Source: Amoebidium appalachense
Lineage: Eukaryota; Ichthyosporea
Length of the DNA: 64,000 nucleotides
Assembly (NCBI GenBank): GCA_963693365.1
Contig: CAVNZM010000014.1
Coordinates: forward strand, 4,154,001-4,218,000
Direction: 5' to 3'
Shown here piece by piece: positions 7,245-16,560 of this stretch. A model generated the notes under the pieces. It made no database searches and was not told the DNA's origin. It saw only the letters and a list, made by a program, of their open reading frames with translations. The number at the start of each line of letters is the position of its first letter. Within the stretch, counting starts at the first letter, position 1. A program made the translations under genes and the position numbers.

Positions 7245-9251
7245 ATGAACAGTTTGCCGTGGCACGTTACCGAGGGAGTCTCCCTGGTGGGTCCAAAAAG
7301 CAGAGACTACTACGTCGGCATCCGACCCGACTCGAGCGGGCACGGGCACGACAGCTACGTCCTCGAGCTGCCCAAAAGCCTCCCCCGAGCGGGGCCAGCC
7401 TTCTTGAAGGTGGACGAGGTGGGGGCCGGTACCTTCATGCCCGTGGCGGAGGTGACCGACCGGCTGGACGACCTGGAGAGGAGGGTGGTGCTGTTGGAAA
7501 AGGGCATGGTCAAGAACTGGGAGGAGCACACCGTCTACGACACCATGAAGGAAACCTTGGACACTATAGTAAAGGTGCTGTGGGGGGACGACAAGGAGAA
7601 CTTTGAAGACAACATTGTACGTCGCCTGCTGAGGCTGGAAGGCCTAACCCCCGACCCGATATTTCCCTACTCCATGTGGGTCCGGCCAAACTTTTTGTTT
7701 TCCGACGGGTGGACGTCGGTGCGTACCATAAACAGACAGATCAAGACAGCCCTGCCCGAACGCCCCGACTTCCCCAAGTTCCCCATGATAAGCAACCCAG
7801 ACACCCCACACAGCATGGGCACCCCCCTCTTTTTTGGGAGCTGGGACGAGGAGAGACAGACCATCACGTTCCAGGCCCACCACTACCCCATGTCTGCACG
7901 AACCGCATGCTTCAAGTTCGACCATGTCGGCATAGACGGACAGGACAAGGACGACGGCCACACGTACACCCACTTCTACGAAAACGAAACGGACGAGGCA
8001 AGACACGCCACCCTTTGGCCCTACACCCCAACCATGGAGGCCGTCATATCATCAAACACGTACCCCCTCAACAACAACTACGCCTACAACAAGAAGGGCA
8101 TCAGCAGGGTCTTACCGTTCATGACGTACGACATTGTCATGGGCACCGTGCCCCGGGGGGAGCCGCTGCAGCAGCACATTGCCGGCAAGCTCACCGCCAA
8201 CCTAGACAGCAGCCAGCTGTACGAGCTCAACCAGGTCGTCGTCGAGAAGGCCGAGTACCTGCACGACGTGCCCATCATCAACACAGAGGTTGACCACACG
8301 GACCTGCACGACACCAACAACGACTGGCACATGGACTACATCAACGAGGACAACCCCGACCTGCCCGGGGGCGGAAAGTTCCCCTACGACGACAAGGTTC
8401 TCACAAACTGGATAAAGAGCAGGGTTTGGGCACAGGAGCAAGAGACCATATCGGGCACAACCAAGACACGGTACTTCAGGCCGGGCCTCCTGCACTTCTC
8501 CAACAGGGGCCCCAACGACTACACCACCACACGCATGGGCTACGTGAAACTTGACCACAAGGTCCACTACAAGTTTCCCAGCGTCATGTTTCAATACGAA
8601 ACCACCGTCAGCGCCGTCGGTGATTTGGGGGGGACCAACAAGAGCGTGTATTCGGGCCCCAAAGGGTCACTACCCCACCCGGAAATGGAGCTCACGTACA
8701 GGGTGACAAGCCGGGTGCTACGTCTAAACTACAACGAAGCCGTTTCCCCCGACCCCTGGGACGAGGTGGACCAGCTATGGGAACCGGTGGGCTCGGCCCT
8801 CAAACAGTACCTCAACACCATACGTGCACACATGCCCAACGGAAAGGTGCCACAGAGCATGCAGGAAAACGACCTGTGGTTTATGGTGAGGCCTAGGGAG
8901 ATCAACTTTGTGCCCGTGCTAAGAGACTTCGTCGAAGAGGAAACGTTCAAACCAAGCCCGTTGGACATTGTGGAGAGTGTGATGGACTTGATGGGGGTCA
9001 TACCTGTGGTCGGCGATGCCGTGTCTGCCGTGGGCAAGGGGGCATGCAAACTCGCACAGAGGTACGGAGGTAAGCTAGGCACGGGCATTGGCAAGATGGG
9101 CAAGAGGAAGGCACGCCGGGCCGCCACCGACTACGACAACTACGCCGCCGAGCTCGAGGCCTGGAAGAACAACCAGGGTAAGTACGGGCCCGACCACAAC
9201 GTCGTGGATGTGGGCGACTGGGACAACGGGCCAAAATGGACCATGCCCTAA
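7245..9251 (+). CDS. Large spike/fibre protein 2 with the shared anchor module
   Basis: A 668-residue protein. Residues 8-65 are the shared N-terminal module (SRDYYVGIRPDSSGHGHDSY), followed by a short predicted coil at 66-90 and a very long soluble domain with many aromatic and acidic residues. Near the C-terminus, MDLMGVIPVVGDAVSAVGKG is a hydrophobic/Gly amphipathic stretch followed by a strongly basic patch (KMGKRKARRA). That resembles membrane-active segments of some minor capsid proteins, but only in composition. It lies directly after fibre 1 and the decayed fibre 5' copy. Probably a second host-recognition or penetration protein; exact function unknown. Confidence 0.65.
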   Translation: MNSLPWHVTEGVSLVGPKSRDYYVGIRPDSSGHGHDSYVLELPKSLPRAGPAFLKVDEVGAGTFMPVAEVTDRLDDLERRVVLLEKGMVKNWEEHTVYDTMKETLDTIVKVLWGDDKENFEDNIVRRLLRLEGLTPDPIFPYSMWVRPNFLFSDGWTSVRTINRQIKTALPERPDFPKFPMISNPDTPHSMGTPLFFGSWDEERQTITFQAHHYPMSARTACFKFDHVGIDGQDKDDGHTYTHFYENETDEARHATLWPYTPTMEAVISSNTYPLNNNYAYNKKGISRVLPFMTYDIVMGTVPRGEPLQQHIAGKLTANLDSSQLYELNQVVVEKAEYLHDVPIINTEVDHTDLHDTNNDWHMDYINEDNPDLPGGGKFPYDDKVLTNWIKSRVWAQEQETISGTTKTRYFRPGLLHFSNRGPNDYTTTRMGYVKLDHKVHYKFPSVMFQYETTVSAVGDLGGTNKSVYSGPKGSLPHPEMELTYRVTSRVLRLNYNEAVSPDPWDEVDQLWEPVGSALKQYLNTIRAHMPNGKVPQSMQENDLWFMVRPREINFVPVLRDFVEEETFKPSPLDIVESVMDLMGVIPVVGDAVSAVGKGACKLAQRYGGKLGTGIGKMGKRKARRAATDYDNYAAELEAWKNNQGKYGPDHNVVDVGDWDNGPKWTMP

Positions 9252-9253
9252 AA

Positions 9254-10018
9254 CTACGTGTAGGGGCCCAGCACGTCCATGCAGTAGAGTATGAGGTACC
9301 AGAGGGCAAGCAGGCAGCAGGCGAGCAGTGTGTACCCCAACGTGGTCAGAAACCCGTTCTCCAAAAACCCAAACTCCCACAAGTTCCAGTGGAGCTCGTC
9401 AAACACAATGCCTGCCAGTGCAAGGCCTGCATGCACGCACACGCACAGCACAATGTTCCTGGTGAGCACGGGCACGGACAGGGAGAGCATGTACCGTGCA
9501 CAGACGAGGGTGGCACACGCCAGCACGCCCCTCAACACAAGAAACACGTAGCCAAACACCGACGGTTCAAACACACACGTCATGCCGTAGAGGGCACTTA
9601 GGGGGAGGAGGGAGGCACACACCATGTACGCCACGGCCCGTGGGAAGAACAACGTGGTCGTCACACGCATGGATCGGGCCCAGCACGCTGCTGCCAGCAT
9701 GTAGGCGAGGGGGGAGGCCACATACAGCCACGAGCCCAGCCAGTAGGGTGCCCACATCACACAGTGCCCGGCCACGTCAGGGTGGGTGTCCACGTCGAGC
9801 CAGGCATACGCCACCCATTGTGCCTGGCACATGACCACACCTGTGAGGGGTAGGATGATGAGCCAAAACATGCATGTACGTTTGGCAAGTTCCGGTATGA
9901 GTACGGCTGTGCCGTAGGACGCCACCACGAGTGCAACACACATGATGGCACAGCAGGTGGTAAAATATATACGTGCAAGGTCGACAATCATTCTCACAAC
10001 TGAGTTGCCTACTACCAT
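9254..10018 (-). CDS. Seven-helix integral membrane protein
   Basis: A 254-residue hydrophobic protein with seven clear membrane segments at about 18-41, 49-70, 86-112, 126-148, 153-178, 186-206 and 222-247, and short loops. It has an unusually high Cys and Trp content. Segment 3 contains WLYVASPL, loosely like the WLFTTPL of microbial rhodopsin helix C, but the last helix has no lysine for retinal, so a working rhodopsin is unlikely. It could be a virion membrane protein, a host-directed receptor or channel. Its stop is 3 bp from the stop of the spike gene, and it shares a 51-bp divergent promoter with the gene at 10070. Confidence 0.65.
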   Translation of the reverse strand: MVVGNSVVRMIVDLARIYFTTCCAIMCVALVVASYGTAVLIPELAKRTCMFWLIILPLTGVVMCQAQWVAYAWLDVDTHPDVAGHCVMWAPYWLGSWLYVASPLAYMLAAACWARSMRVTTTLFFPRAVAYMVCASLLPLSALYGMTCVFEPSVFGYVFLVLRGVLACATLVCARYMLSLSVPVLTRNIVLCVCVHAGLALAGIVFDELHWNLWEFGFLENGFLTTLGYTLLACCLLALWYLILYCMDVLGPYT

Positions 10019-10069
10019 CTCCGTACGAAAAAATGTGCAACCATAATAAAAGGGAAAAACAAGACCAAG
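10019..10069. promoter_or_regulatory. Divergent viral promoter
   Basis: A 51-bp spacer with CGAAAAAATGTGCAACC and then CATAATAAAAGGG. It contains the same A-tract/ATGTG word seen at the 3175-3231 promoter. Confidence 0.45.
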
Positions 10070-10645
10070 ATGTCTAACGTAACCAGGCTCAATCTGCTCA
10101 CGCGTGCAGGCGGGTACGTGGGTGTGCTAGCCCACCCATCTACTGAAGCCTACGACCTCGTGTTCCCAAAACACCCACCCAAGGAAGGGGAGATGTTGGT
10201 TTGCACAGAAAAGGGGCTAGAGTGGAGACCCTTTACAGAGTGGTTGAAAGAGAATGCAAGCACCATCAGGGACGTGCTACTGCACGAGCACCCCACCCCC
10301 TCCCCCCGGCCAGACACCCCTTTCCCCCACGACCTCCTCTCCCCTACACCCCCCTTTGAGCCCCTCTTTGCCTTCCCCTCCCCACACCCGTCACCCCCTC
10401 CCCCACCACAAGAGCTACAATCCGCCGTGCTCACCCTACTCGACGATGATGAGGGTATGGCCTCAAGCACAGGCAGCACGGACACGGAAAAGGACGTCAC
10501 CCCATTGCACCCACACCCCCTCATCCCCGACCACCCCATCAAGCTCCAGGCACCCCCTGCCCCCAAGGCCAAAAAAACGACCAGAAAGACCACCAACACC
10601 CGCAGGCCAAGAAGGGTGCCCGAGGAGAAAGTGTCAACCGACTAG
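10070..10645 (+). CDS. Anchor-module protein with Pro/Ser linker and basic tail
   Basis: A 191-residue protein. Residues 6-55 are a shortened version of the module shared with the two fibres (AGGYVGVLAHPSTEAYDLVF then GEMLVCTEKG). Residues 75-130 are almost pure Pro, Ser, His and Leu. The C-terminus is basic (KAKKTTRKTTNTRRPRR). It has no head domain, so it may dock at the same capsid site as the fibres while binding DNA or another partner with its tail. It lies 21 bp before the integrase start, suggesting co-transcription. Confidence 0.6.
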   Translation: MSNVTRLNLLTRAGGYVGVLAHPSTEAYDLVFPKHPPKEGEMLVCTEKGLEWRPFTEWLKENASTIRDVLLHEHPTPSPRPDTPFPHDLLSPTPPFEPLFAFPSPHPSPPPPPQELQSAVLTLLDDDEGMASSTGSTDTEKDVTPLHPHPLIPDHPIKLQAPPAPKAKKTTRKTTNTRRPRRVPEEKVSTD

Positions 10646-10666
10646 TAGCGAGCGCAGGAAACCACC

Positions 10667-11986
10667 ATGGTGGCCAGAGACAAGGGCATTGAGCAGGTGA
10701 TTGAGGAGACCTACGCCACCTTCAAGCTCCCCCCCACCGTGCAGGCACTGTGGCGGCGTGCAAAAGCAAAAGACAAGAGGGTAGGGCAACCGGCCGTGCG
10801 TGCCTACCTGTCCAGAAGAAACACCGGGCAGCAGGAATCCCTCAAGGAGGTGCTCGCCCCCCATCGTATCGAGAGGAAGGACTACCTCCCCACCACAGCA
10901 CGGCCGAACAGCGTGGCGGCGGATCTGTTTTTCATGCCACGTTACTCAAAGGCAAACAGGGGGTACAAGGGGGGATTGAGCATGATTGACATGAACACGA
11001 GGCAGGCAACGGTCGTGCCCATAAAGACAAAGAGCTCAGGGAGCGGGAAGAACGAGCACCTCACCATCAGCAACGGGCCGGAGATGCAGAGGGCTGTGCA
11101 CAAAGCCTTAAAGACCATCAGGGAGATGAAGGACGAAAGCAACAAAGGGGAGGAAAACCTACAACCTACAGAGGTCAAGCAGATCTTTACGGACAAGGGC
11201 ACGGAGTTCCTCAGCAATACAATGAAAAAGTACTACGATCAACACGACATCACCATCCTTCCTCAAAAGCCAGGCCGAAAACCACGCAACGTGGCCATGG
11301 TAGAACGGTTCCATCGCACCCTAAAGCAAGGATTGAGCAAGTACATGGAGGCCAACGACACGGGCAAGTGGACGGGGGAGGGGTTGGAAAACGTGTTGGA
11401 GGATTACAACGACACGTACCATGGTTCGATCGGTAGAGAGCCCAACAAGATGACCCAGAGGGCCGAACGGTGGAACAGCATCAACACGTGGCTGGAGAAC
11501 AGGAAGCAAAAAGGTAAGCTACGTGCCAAGATGGGGCACACGGAGGGCGTGCACGTGCGTGCACTCAAAAAGCCAAAGGGACCGTTTGAAAAGGAGGGAA
11601 GAAACTGGTCCAAGGACGTCTACACGCTCGCCTACAAGGATGCAAGTGGGTGGGCGCTACGCAACGCGGCTACAGGGGAGATGAGGAAACACACGCCAGG
11701 CCTACGCTACGCTTGGCCAGACACCATGCTAAAGAAGGTACCACCTACCAGCGTGTCTGTACCGCCCAGCAGCGGGATGCGTGCAGCTCGCAAGGAGACA
11801 GCCAAGGAGAGGGCTCGCGAGGAGCTGGCGTTTGAAGGGCGCGAGCTGGTGCGCCAGAAGGGCACGCGTGCACAAGCCCAAAAGAAAAAGGAAAAACGAA
11901 AGGCACAGGAACTGAGAAAACTGGAGTTTGCCCACCAACAGGAGCAAACGGGTCTGCGTCGCAGTGAAAGGCGTGCACGCCGCTAG
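10667..11986 (+). CDS. int: Retroviral-type DDE integrase (rve family)
   Basis: A 439-residue integrase that would join viral DNA to the host chromosome. The catalytic triad is visible: D86 in AADLFFMP, D176 in IFTDKGTEF and E213 in MVERFHRTLK, with 36 residues between the last two. This is close to the DDE spacing of polinton, virophage and retrotransposon integrases. No HHCC zinc finger is seen before the core, since the protein has no cysteines. After the core, residues 310-355 look like a small beta-rich DNA-binding domain, and the last 70 residues are a long Lys/Arg/Glu helix. The ATG is in a strong CACCATGG context. An intact integrase argues that this is, or was recently, an integrating virus. 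Confidence 0.92.
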   Translation: MVARDKGIEQVIEETYATFKLPPTVQALWRRAKAKDKRVGQPAVRAYLSRRNTGQQESLKEVLAPHRIERKDYLPTTARPNSVAADLFFMPRYSKANRGYKGGLSMIDMNTRQATVVPIKTKSSGSGKNEHLTISNGPEMQRAVHKALKTIREMKDESNKGEENLQPTEVKQIFTDKGTEFLSNTMKKYYDQHDITILPQKPGRKPRNVAMVERFHRTLKQGLSKYMEANDTGKWTGEGLENVLEDYNDTYHGSIGREPNKMTQRAERWNSINTWLENRKQKGKLRAKMGHTEGVHVRALKKPKGPFEKEGRNWSKDVYTLAYKDASGWALRNAATGEMRKHTPGLRYAWPDTMLKKVPPTSVSVPPSSGMRAARKETAKERAREELAFEGRELVRQKGTRAQAQKKKEKRKAQELRKLEFAHQQEQTGLRRSERRARR

Positions 11987-12343
11987 GTGTGACCTGCCCA
12001 TTCTGGAAAAACCATCCGTCTTGAAAAAAACAGAGACGCCCCACCAACCAGCCACCGCGAAAACTGGCCATTTTGGGATGATTGCGCAAACAGGGGACGC
12101 CCCACCAACCAGCGACCGCCAAAACTAGCCCAATTTGGTCGCCTTCCAAATCAGGCTAATCCTCCATGTGCGGACCCCAGGCCCAGGTCCGGATCAGGCC
12201 CGTGCGGGTCGGTTCGGGTCAGCCTGGTCAGATTTGGGTCGCGTTGACCCGTTAACGACCCGGCCCGACCCGACCCGGGCTAATCTGGACCGGCCCGTGG
12301 CCCGCGAAATTTTCACAGCACACAGGTGCGGGACTGTGTGATC
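11987..12343. other. Non-coding gap with direct repeats and GGGTC/GACCC-rich block
   Basis: Two copies of GACGCCCCACCAACCAGC, followed by a nearly identical ACCGC/AAAACT tail, start at about 12030 and 12098. From about 12188 to 12290 the sequence is a dense mix of GGGTC and GACCC words (for example GTTGACCCGTTAACGACCCG) able to fold into several stems. No open frame. It may be a regulatory or replication site, or a small insertion. Confidence 0.5.
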
Positions 12344-12889
12344 ATGGGGCTGGGCAGCTGCTGCGGGGTGTACAAGGTCACACAGGACAAGAGGAAGGCC
12401 GGAGTGGACACTGACAAGGTGCAGACACCAGCATGGGTGCTGGATGCACTCGAAAAGGAGTTTGGCGCACTCAATGACCCCTGCCCCATCACCTGGCGGG
12501 AGGGGGAGGACCCTTGCGCACTCACAGACGACGACGTGTGGTCCACCGAGAAAATAAACTATGTCAACCCTCCCTTCTCTGAGATTCCCCCATTTTTACG
12601 CATGGCCATACGGATGTACATATCCAAGGGTAGAAAGAGCGTGCTGCTCGTGCCTGCACGCACGGAGGCACGCTGGTTCCATGACCTGGCCTTCAGGTAC
12701 GCCGCAGAGATACGCATCCTGAGGGGTAGGATCAAGTTTGAGGGGTTCAAGAGGCCATCGCCAGAGGGCGTGTGCCTGCTTTTGTTCACAGAGCCTCAGC
12801 CTGTCGGTGGCCCGCGTGTAGTGTCGTGGATGCCTGAGGCATACCCGCGCAGCTCAAAGGCAGGGGCCGTGTTGGGGCTGGATTTCTAG
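12344..12889 (+). CDS. Dam-like DNA N6-adenine methyltransferase
   Basis: A 181-residue protein of the phage-type adenine methyltransferase family. The catalytic motif NPPFS is at residues 75-79, following the family's usual N-terminal layout (TPAWVLDALEKEFG, then DPCP). The C-terminal region has VLLVPARTEARWFHD and GRIKFEGF, matching the later strand and substrate-loop signatures of phage Dam enzymes. It would methylate adenine in viral, and perhaps host, DNA. The open frame begins with an in-frame GTG at 12326, but the first ATG is at 12344. The length is typical of stand-alone phage Dam proteins. Confidence 0.82.
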   Translation: MGLGSCCGVYKVTQDKRKAGVDTDKVQTPAWVLDALEKEFGALNDPCPITWREGEDPCALTDDDVWSTEKINYVNPPFSEIPPFLRMAIRMYISKGRKSVLLVPARTEARWFHDLAFRYAAEIRILRGRIKFEGFKRPSPEGVCLLLFTEPQPVGGPRVVSWMPEAYPRSSKAGAVLGLDF

Positions 12890-12964
12890 CTTAATTACTA
12901 AGATCTACTAGTAGGGTCTAGATCATAAAAATGTGTGTTAGAGTGTATGTAGTGCGTGCACACC

Positions 12965-13228
12965 ATGGCCAACACCTACCAAATCGTGCTGAACGACCAG
13001 TTTCAGCCCCTCACTGCGCGTACGTCAAACGCCACGCACACAGACTTTAGCTACTATGGCCAGCAGGCGATGGCACAGGCCGTTGCGGACAAGATATGCC
13101 CGCACGGTACCCGCCACCCCTTCTTCCTCAAACCAAGCACCATGGCAGGGTCTGCAGCAGGCCGATTTGCTCGCCCCAGACCCACCTTTGCGGCACTCAG
13201 GCGTGCACATGGCAGGCCCATGCACTGA
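12965..13228 (+). CDS. Small basic viral protein, unknown
   Basis: An 87-residue protein starting in CACCATGG. N-terminal half polar (YQIVLNDQFQPLTAR), C-terminal half basic (RFARPRPTFAALRRAHGRP). The word ATAAAAATGTGTG lies about 40 bp upstream and matches the candidate viral promoter motif. No family recognised. Confidence 0.5.
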   Translation: MANTYQIVLNDQFQPLTARTSNATHTDFSYYGQQAMAQAVADKICPHGTRHPFFLKPSTMAGSAAGRFARPRPTFAALRRAHGRPMH

Positions 13229-13325
13229 CCGTTAGTGTACGTAGTAGGCCATGGCCAAGCGGGCAATTGGCAACCAAAAATAAAAATAATGTGCATGCAT
13301 AAGTAAACGTGCAAGTCACGTCACC

Positions 13326-13907
13326 ATGGGGGTGTCATCGCAAGGCAGGAGCGGCAACACGCGTGTCATCTACGTGCAGAACCGGCCAAACAAGGCCTCA
13401 GAGGTAGCCAAGTGGGTGGGGGCCCTGGCGGGCGGTGCTGCCTTGGGGGCAGGGGGGTACTATGCATGGAAGCACAAGGGGGACATTGCGAGGGGGGTGG
13501 GCAACTACATGTACAACAAGGCTGCGGATGCTGCCACCTACACTGCAGGGAAGGCGGGGGAGGCGGGGGGGACGGTGTTCAAGGGCCTCAAGGGGGTAGC
13601 GCGTGCCACAGGCGATGCTGCCATGCAGGGCACGCAGCGTGCAGGGCAGGGCGCGCAGAATGGTGCATTCAGTGCGTGGAAGACCCTGAGGAATGGCACG
13701 AGGGATGCGGGCAACTACCTGCTGCACAACACCCAGGATGCGTTGGGATATGGTCCTTATAACTTGAATGCTGCAGGCACACGCACGGGAAACAGCTACG
13801 AGTGGAGAGGGGGTGGAGGAGGCGGTGCGCAGGTGCTTGTCGGCGGTAAGCCCTACGTCTGGCCGCCAGCCAGGTCGCCAAACGTATCGGGACGCGGCAT
13901 CCTCTAA
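13326..13907 (+). CDS. Gly/Ala-rich hydrophobic, amphipathic-repeat protein
   Basis: A 193-residue protein. After a basic N-terminus, residues 29-48 (KWVGALAGGAALGAGGYYAW) form a small-residue membrane-type segment. Residues 50-135 repeat short Ala/Gly/Lys amphipathic motifs (ATYTAGKAGEAGG, GVARATGDAAMQG) reminiscent of LEA-like or membrane-surface helices. The C-terminus is Gly-rich and ends SGRGIL. Such proteins occur as minor virion membrane proteins in small dsDNA viruses; that is inference. CACCATGG start context. Confidence 0.6.
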   Translation: MGVSSQGRSGNTRVIYVQNRPNKASEVAKWVGALAGGAALGAGGYYAWKHKGDIARGVGNYMYNKAADAATYTAGKAGEAGGTVFKGLKGVARATGDAAMQGTQRAGQGAQNGAFSAWKTLRNGTRDAGNYLLHNTQDALGYGPYNLNAAGTRTGNSYEWRGGGGGGAQVLVGGKPYVWPPARSPNVSGRGIL

Positions 13908-14192
13908 TGGAACCTTCCGTTCATGGTAAGTGTGCAGGGAAAAACCGTTGGCGGGCGGTGCGAGCGGCCAATCAAATTTTGTAGAATTTGTTGACTTGCA
14001 TTCCATTGGCGACTCCCCTGCGCTCCTATTGGACGCCTAGGGCAACAGGAGTCACCGAATTTTGGAGCACGGTAGCGTGTGTGCACCGGAGGGCACAAAA
14101 GCCACCTGCAAACGTTCCTTCTTCAAACACTTTTTCTTATATTCTAAGCCACTCTAGCCTGGTCTTTTTGCAAGCAGCGAACTTTGGAAACC
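13908..14192 (+). promoter_or_regulatory. CCAAT-box promoter of the 14193 gene
   Basis: Contains CCAATCA at about 13968, CCATTGG at about 14003 and CTATTGGACGCCTAG at about 14026. The last word is the same ATTGGACGCCT element found five times upstream of the 16561-17478 gene. Confidence 0.5.
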
Positions 14193-15298
14193 ATGGCAGA
14201 CCTCTCCTTCCTGCCCCCTCTAGATCTAGACGATGCTGATGTTCTTGCTGCCGCCGCAGCAGCCATTTCTGTGCCAGCCCGCAGGCCTCCTCCTGGCCGC
14301 ACCTTCTCCTGGCATCTCAAAGATTTGGATCTTGACACTGTTCTGCTTCAACCCTTCTACGCATCCTACCGCACGCTTGCTGAGGGGTATGCAGCACAGC
14401 CCAGTGTTTCCGCCAACGCAGCATCCTTCCTCCTCTCCGCCAAGAAAGGTGACTTCTTCGCTGGCTATGATGCAGGGGGCGAAGTCTACTTCCAAAAACG
14501 CTTCACGGGTCTAGATGACTTTGATGGGGCATGGCTCCCTGAGATGCTGGTGCGTGGTACCATCTCTGAGCCTGCAGAACTGGCTGAACTGCACGGCAAG
14601 TCGCTTTTGGCAACACTCGCGTGCCGCAACGCCCTCATGCTCAAGGGGGTGGCTGCTGCTGTGGTAGACATCCTCCTACCGCAGTTCACAGAGCATGAGA
14701 GATCCACTAGGCACAAGGTAGAGACAGACCCTCAGTTGGTTGGCAACTACATGCAGAGGTACCTGGAGGAGATAGAGGCCAACTGGGAGCCCATCGTCGG
14801 GATGTGCAAGGCAGGACTCACTCCCCACAGGGAGAGAGAGGTGGCCCGCCACCTGGCTCGTGTTGTTGCTGGCTTCCTGCAGACCATGGTGGCCACTGCA
14901 AAGGCAGCCAAGTTGAAGTCCACGCCCCGAGGCTCTTCAAAGGGGTCGCCATGGATGTCCTCCATGACATGCAGGCATTGCTGCGTGGGGTTGCGAATGA
15001 GCGTATGTATGGTGCAGGTGAGAAGATTGTGTTTGCAGGGCTGATCAAGAAAAACATCCACAAGGAGGCACCATCACGGCGCAAGTCCGGCACGTTCATC
15101 GACATTGCCCCCAAGGAGAAGGAAAACCTTGCCCCCCTCCGCAGCAGCAGCACCAACAGCAACACCCCCTACAACAACAACAACAACATCATGACGGTCG
15201 GTGCCCCCTACTTCTACGGTAGGACCCGGGTGCCTAACTTACTCCGTACCTCAGCGGCACCGCCCCTCAAGACTGTGAACCATGGCTACATGGGCTAG
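14193..15298 (+). CDS. Unidentified protein gene with an internal frame break
   Basis: From the ATG at 14193 the frame encodes a plausible alpha-helical, Ala/Leu-rich protein (for example DFFAGYDAGGEVYFQKRFTG) up to about 14,920. It then runs into low-quality sequence with a stop after 15,041. The -1 frame takes over with equally coding-like sequence (RLFKGVAMDVLHDMQALLRG) and ends at 15,298 after an Asn/Ser-rich tail. A single indel, or ribosomal frameshifting, between about 14,905 and 14,945 would join them. No slippery heptamer is obvious, so a mutation or sequencing error is likelier. Family unknown. It has a CCAAT-type promoter and converges with the 16561-17478 gene. Confidence 0.5.
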
Positions 15299-15839
15299 TG
15301 CACAGGATAGGGGGGCAGTGCCCTAAACTTTGCCATTTTTAATTTTTTTAGTAAAGTACCTTAAAGTTTGAGCATGCCATGGTCTCATTAACATAGACAC
15401 CGTTGTGATTTGTGTATACATAGTGGGCAGTGCCCTTTATTTTCACGTTTTTTTTCTTCTTCTTTTATACAAAGAATTGAACCGACGGCAAAAATAAACT
15501 TTTGTTTTTTTACGAAAGTTCCAAGAAAAAAACAGAGCACAAGCTGAAGACTACCATGGTGCATTGCACACGTGTGCCTGCACGTGTGCGTGTGTGTGTG
15601 TGCATGTGTGTGCATGTGTGTGCTTGTGTGTGTGCCAAAACACTCTAACAAAAATCTATGAAGATTTTAACGATAAAAAATAAAAAACTTTGTGATCTGT
15701 GGATGCATTGGGCGGAGCCCTTTATTTTCACGTTTTTTTTTTTTTTCTACAAAGAAAACCGACGGCAAAAAGATCCAAGGAAAAAAAAACAGAGCACAAG
15801 TTGAAGACTACTATGGTGCATTGCACACGTGTGCCTGCA

Positions 15840-15884
<45 letters not shown>

Positions 15885-15965
15885 ATGTGTGTGTGTGTGT
15901 GTGTGTGCCAAAAAGGCTCTAACGAAAATCTATGAAATTTTTAACGAAAAATAAAAATAAAAACA
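15299..15965. repeat. Duplicated block with GGGC-palindromes and TG microsatellites
   Basis: Two related units of about 280 bp (about 15,395-15,665 and 15,690-15,950) share CCCTTTATTTTCACGTTTTT, CCGACGGCAAAAA, ATGGTGCATTGCACACGTGT and a TG run. A short palindrome occurs three times (GGGCAGTGCCCT near 15,312 and 15,425, GGGCGGAGCCCT near 15,711), each followed by an A/T-rich stretch. They lie in the 3' space of two convergent genes and could act as transcript 3'-end hairpins. Confidence 0.7.
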
Positions 15966-16037
15966 AAAATAAAAATAAAAAACCAAAGGCAACCAACAGT
16001 CACCCTACCACACCCTTCTACGTGTGCATGCATGCGT

Positions 16038-16180
<143 letters not shown>

Positions 16181-16560
16181 GTGGTGTAACTTCTAAGTGT
16201 TGCTACCTAAAAGTGCGAAAAGAGATGATTGTGAAAATGTTTAAGAGTTTTTTCTAAGTTTTTTCTTCACAAAAAAACGAACGAAAACGAGACGAGACTG
16301 AGAGAGCCGACAGCTGATAGAGTGCACATGGGAGAAAAAAGTGTATACGTAATATTACGTAACATTCAATTTCGCTTGATTTCATTGGCTCATAAGTTAC
16401 GCAAAGTTCAAGTTGGCGCAATCATTTACTCTCTCACTCATGTACGTACTAAGTCAACTCAGTCGCGGCGGCACACAGTGTTTTTCTTTTTTTGGGAAGA
16501 AGTTTATTTCGTGGCATCACCCGGAGGTAAAGAGATTCTGAATAAACAGACATGTGCCTA

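Noticed and set aside
9254-10018. Viral rhodopsin
   Set aside because: Seven helices and a WLYVASPL word are suggestive, but the last helix has no lysine and the helix-3 R/D pattern is absent.
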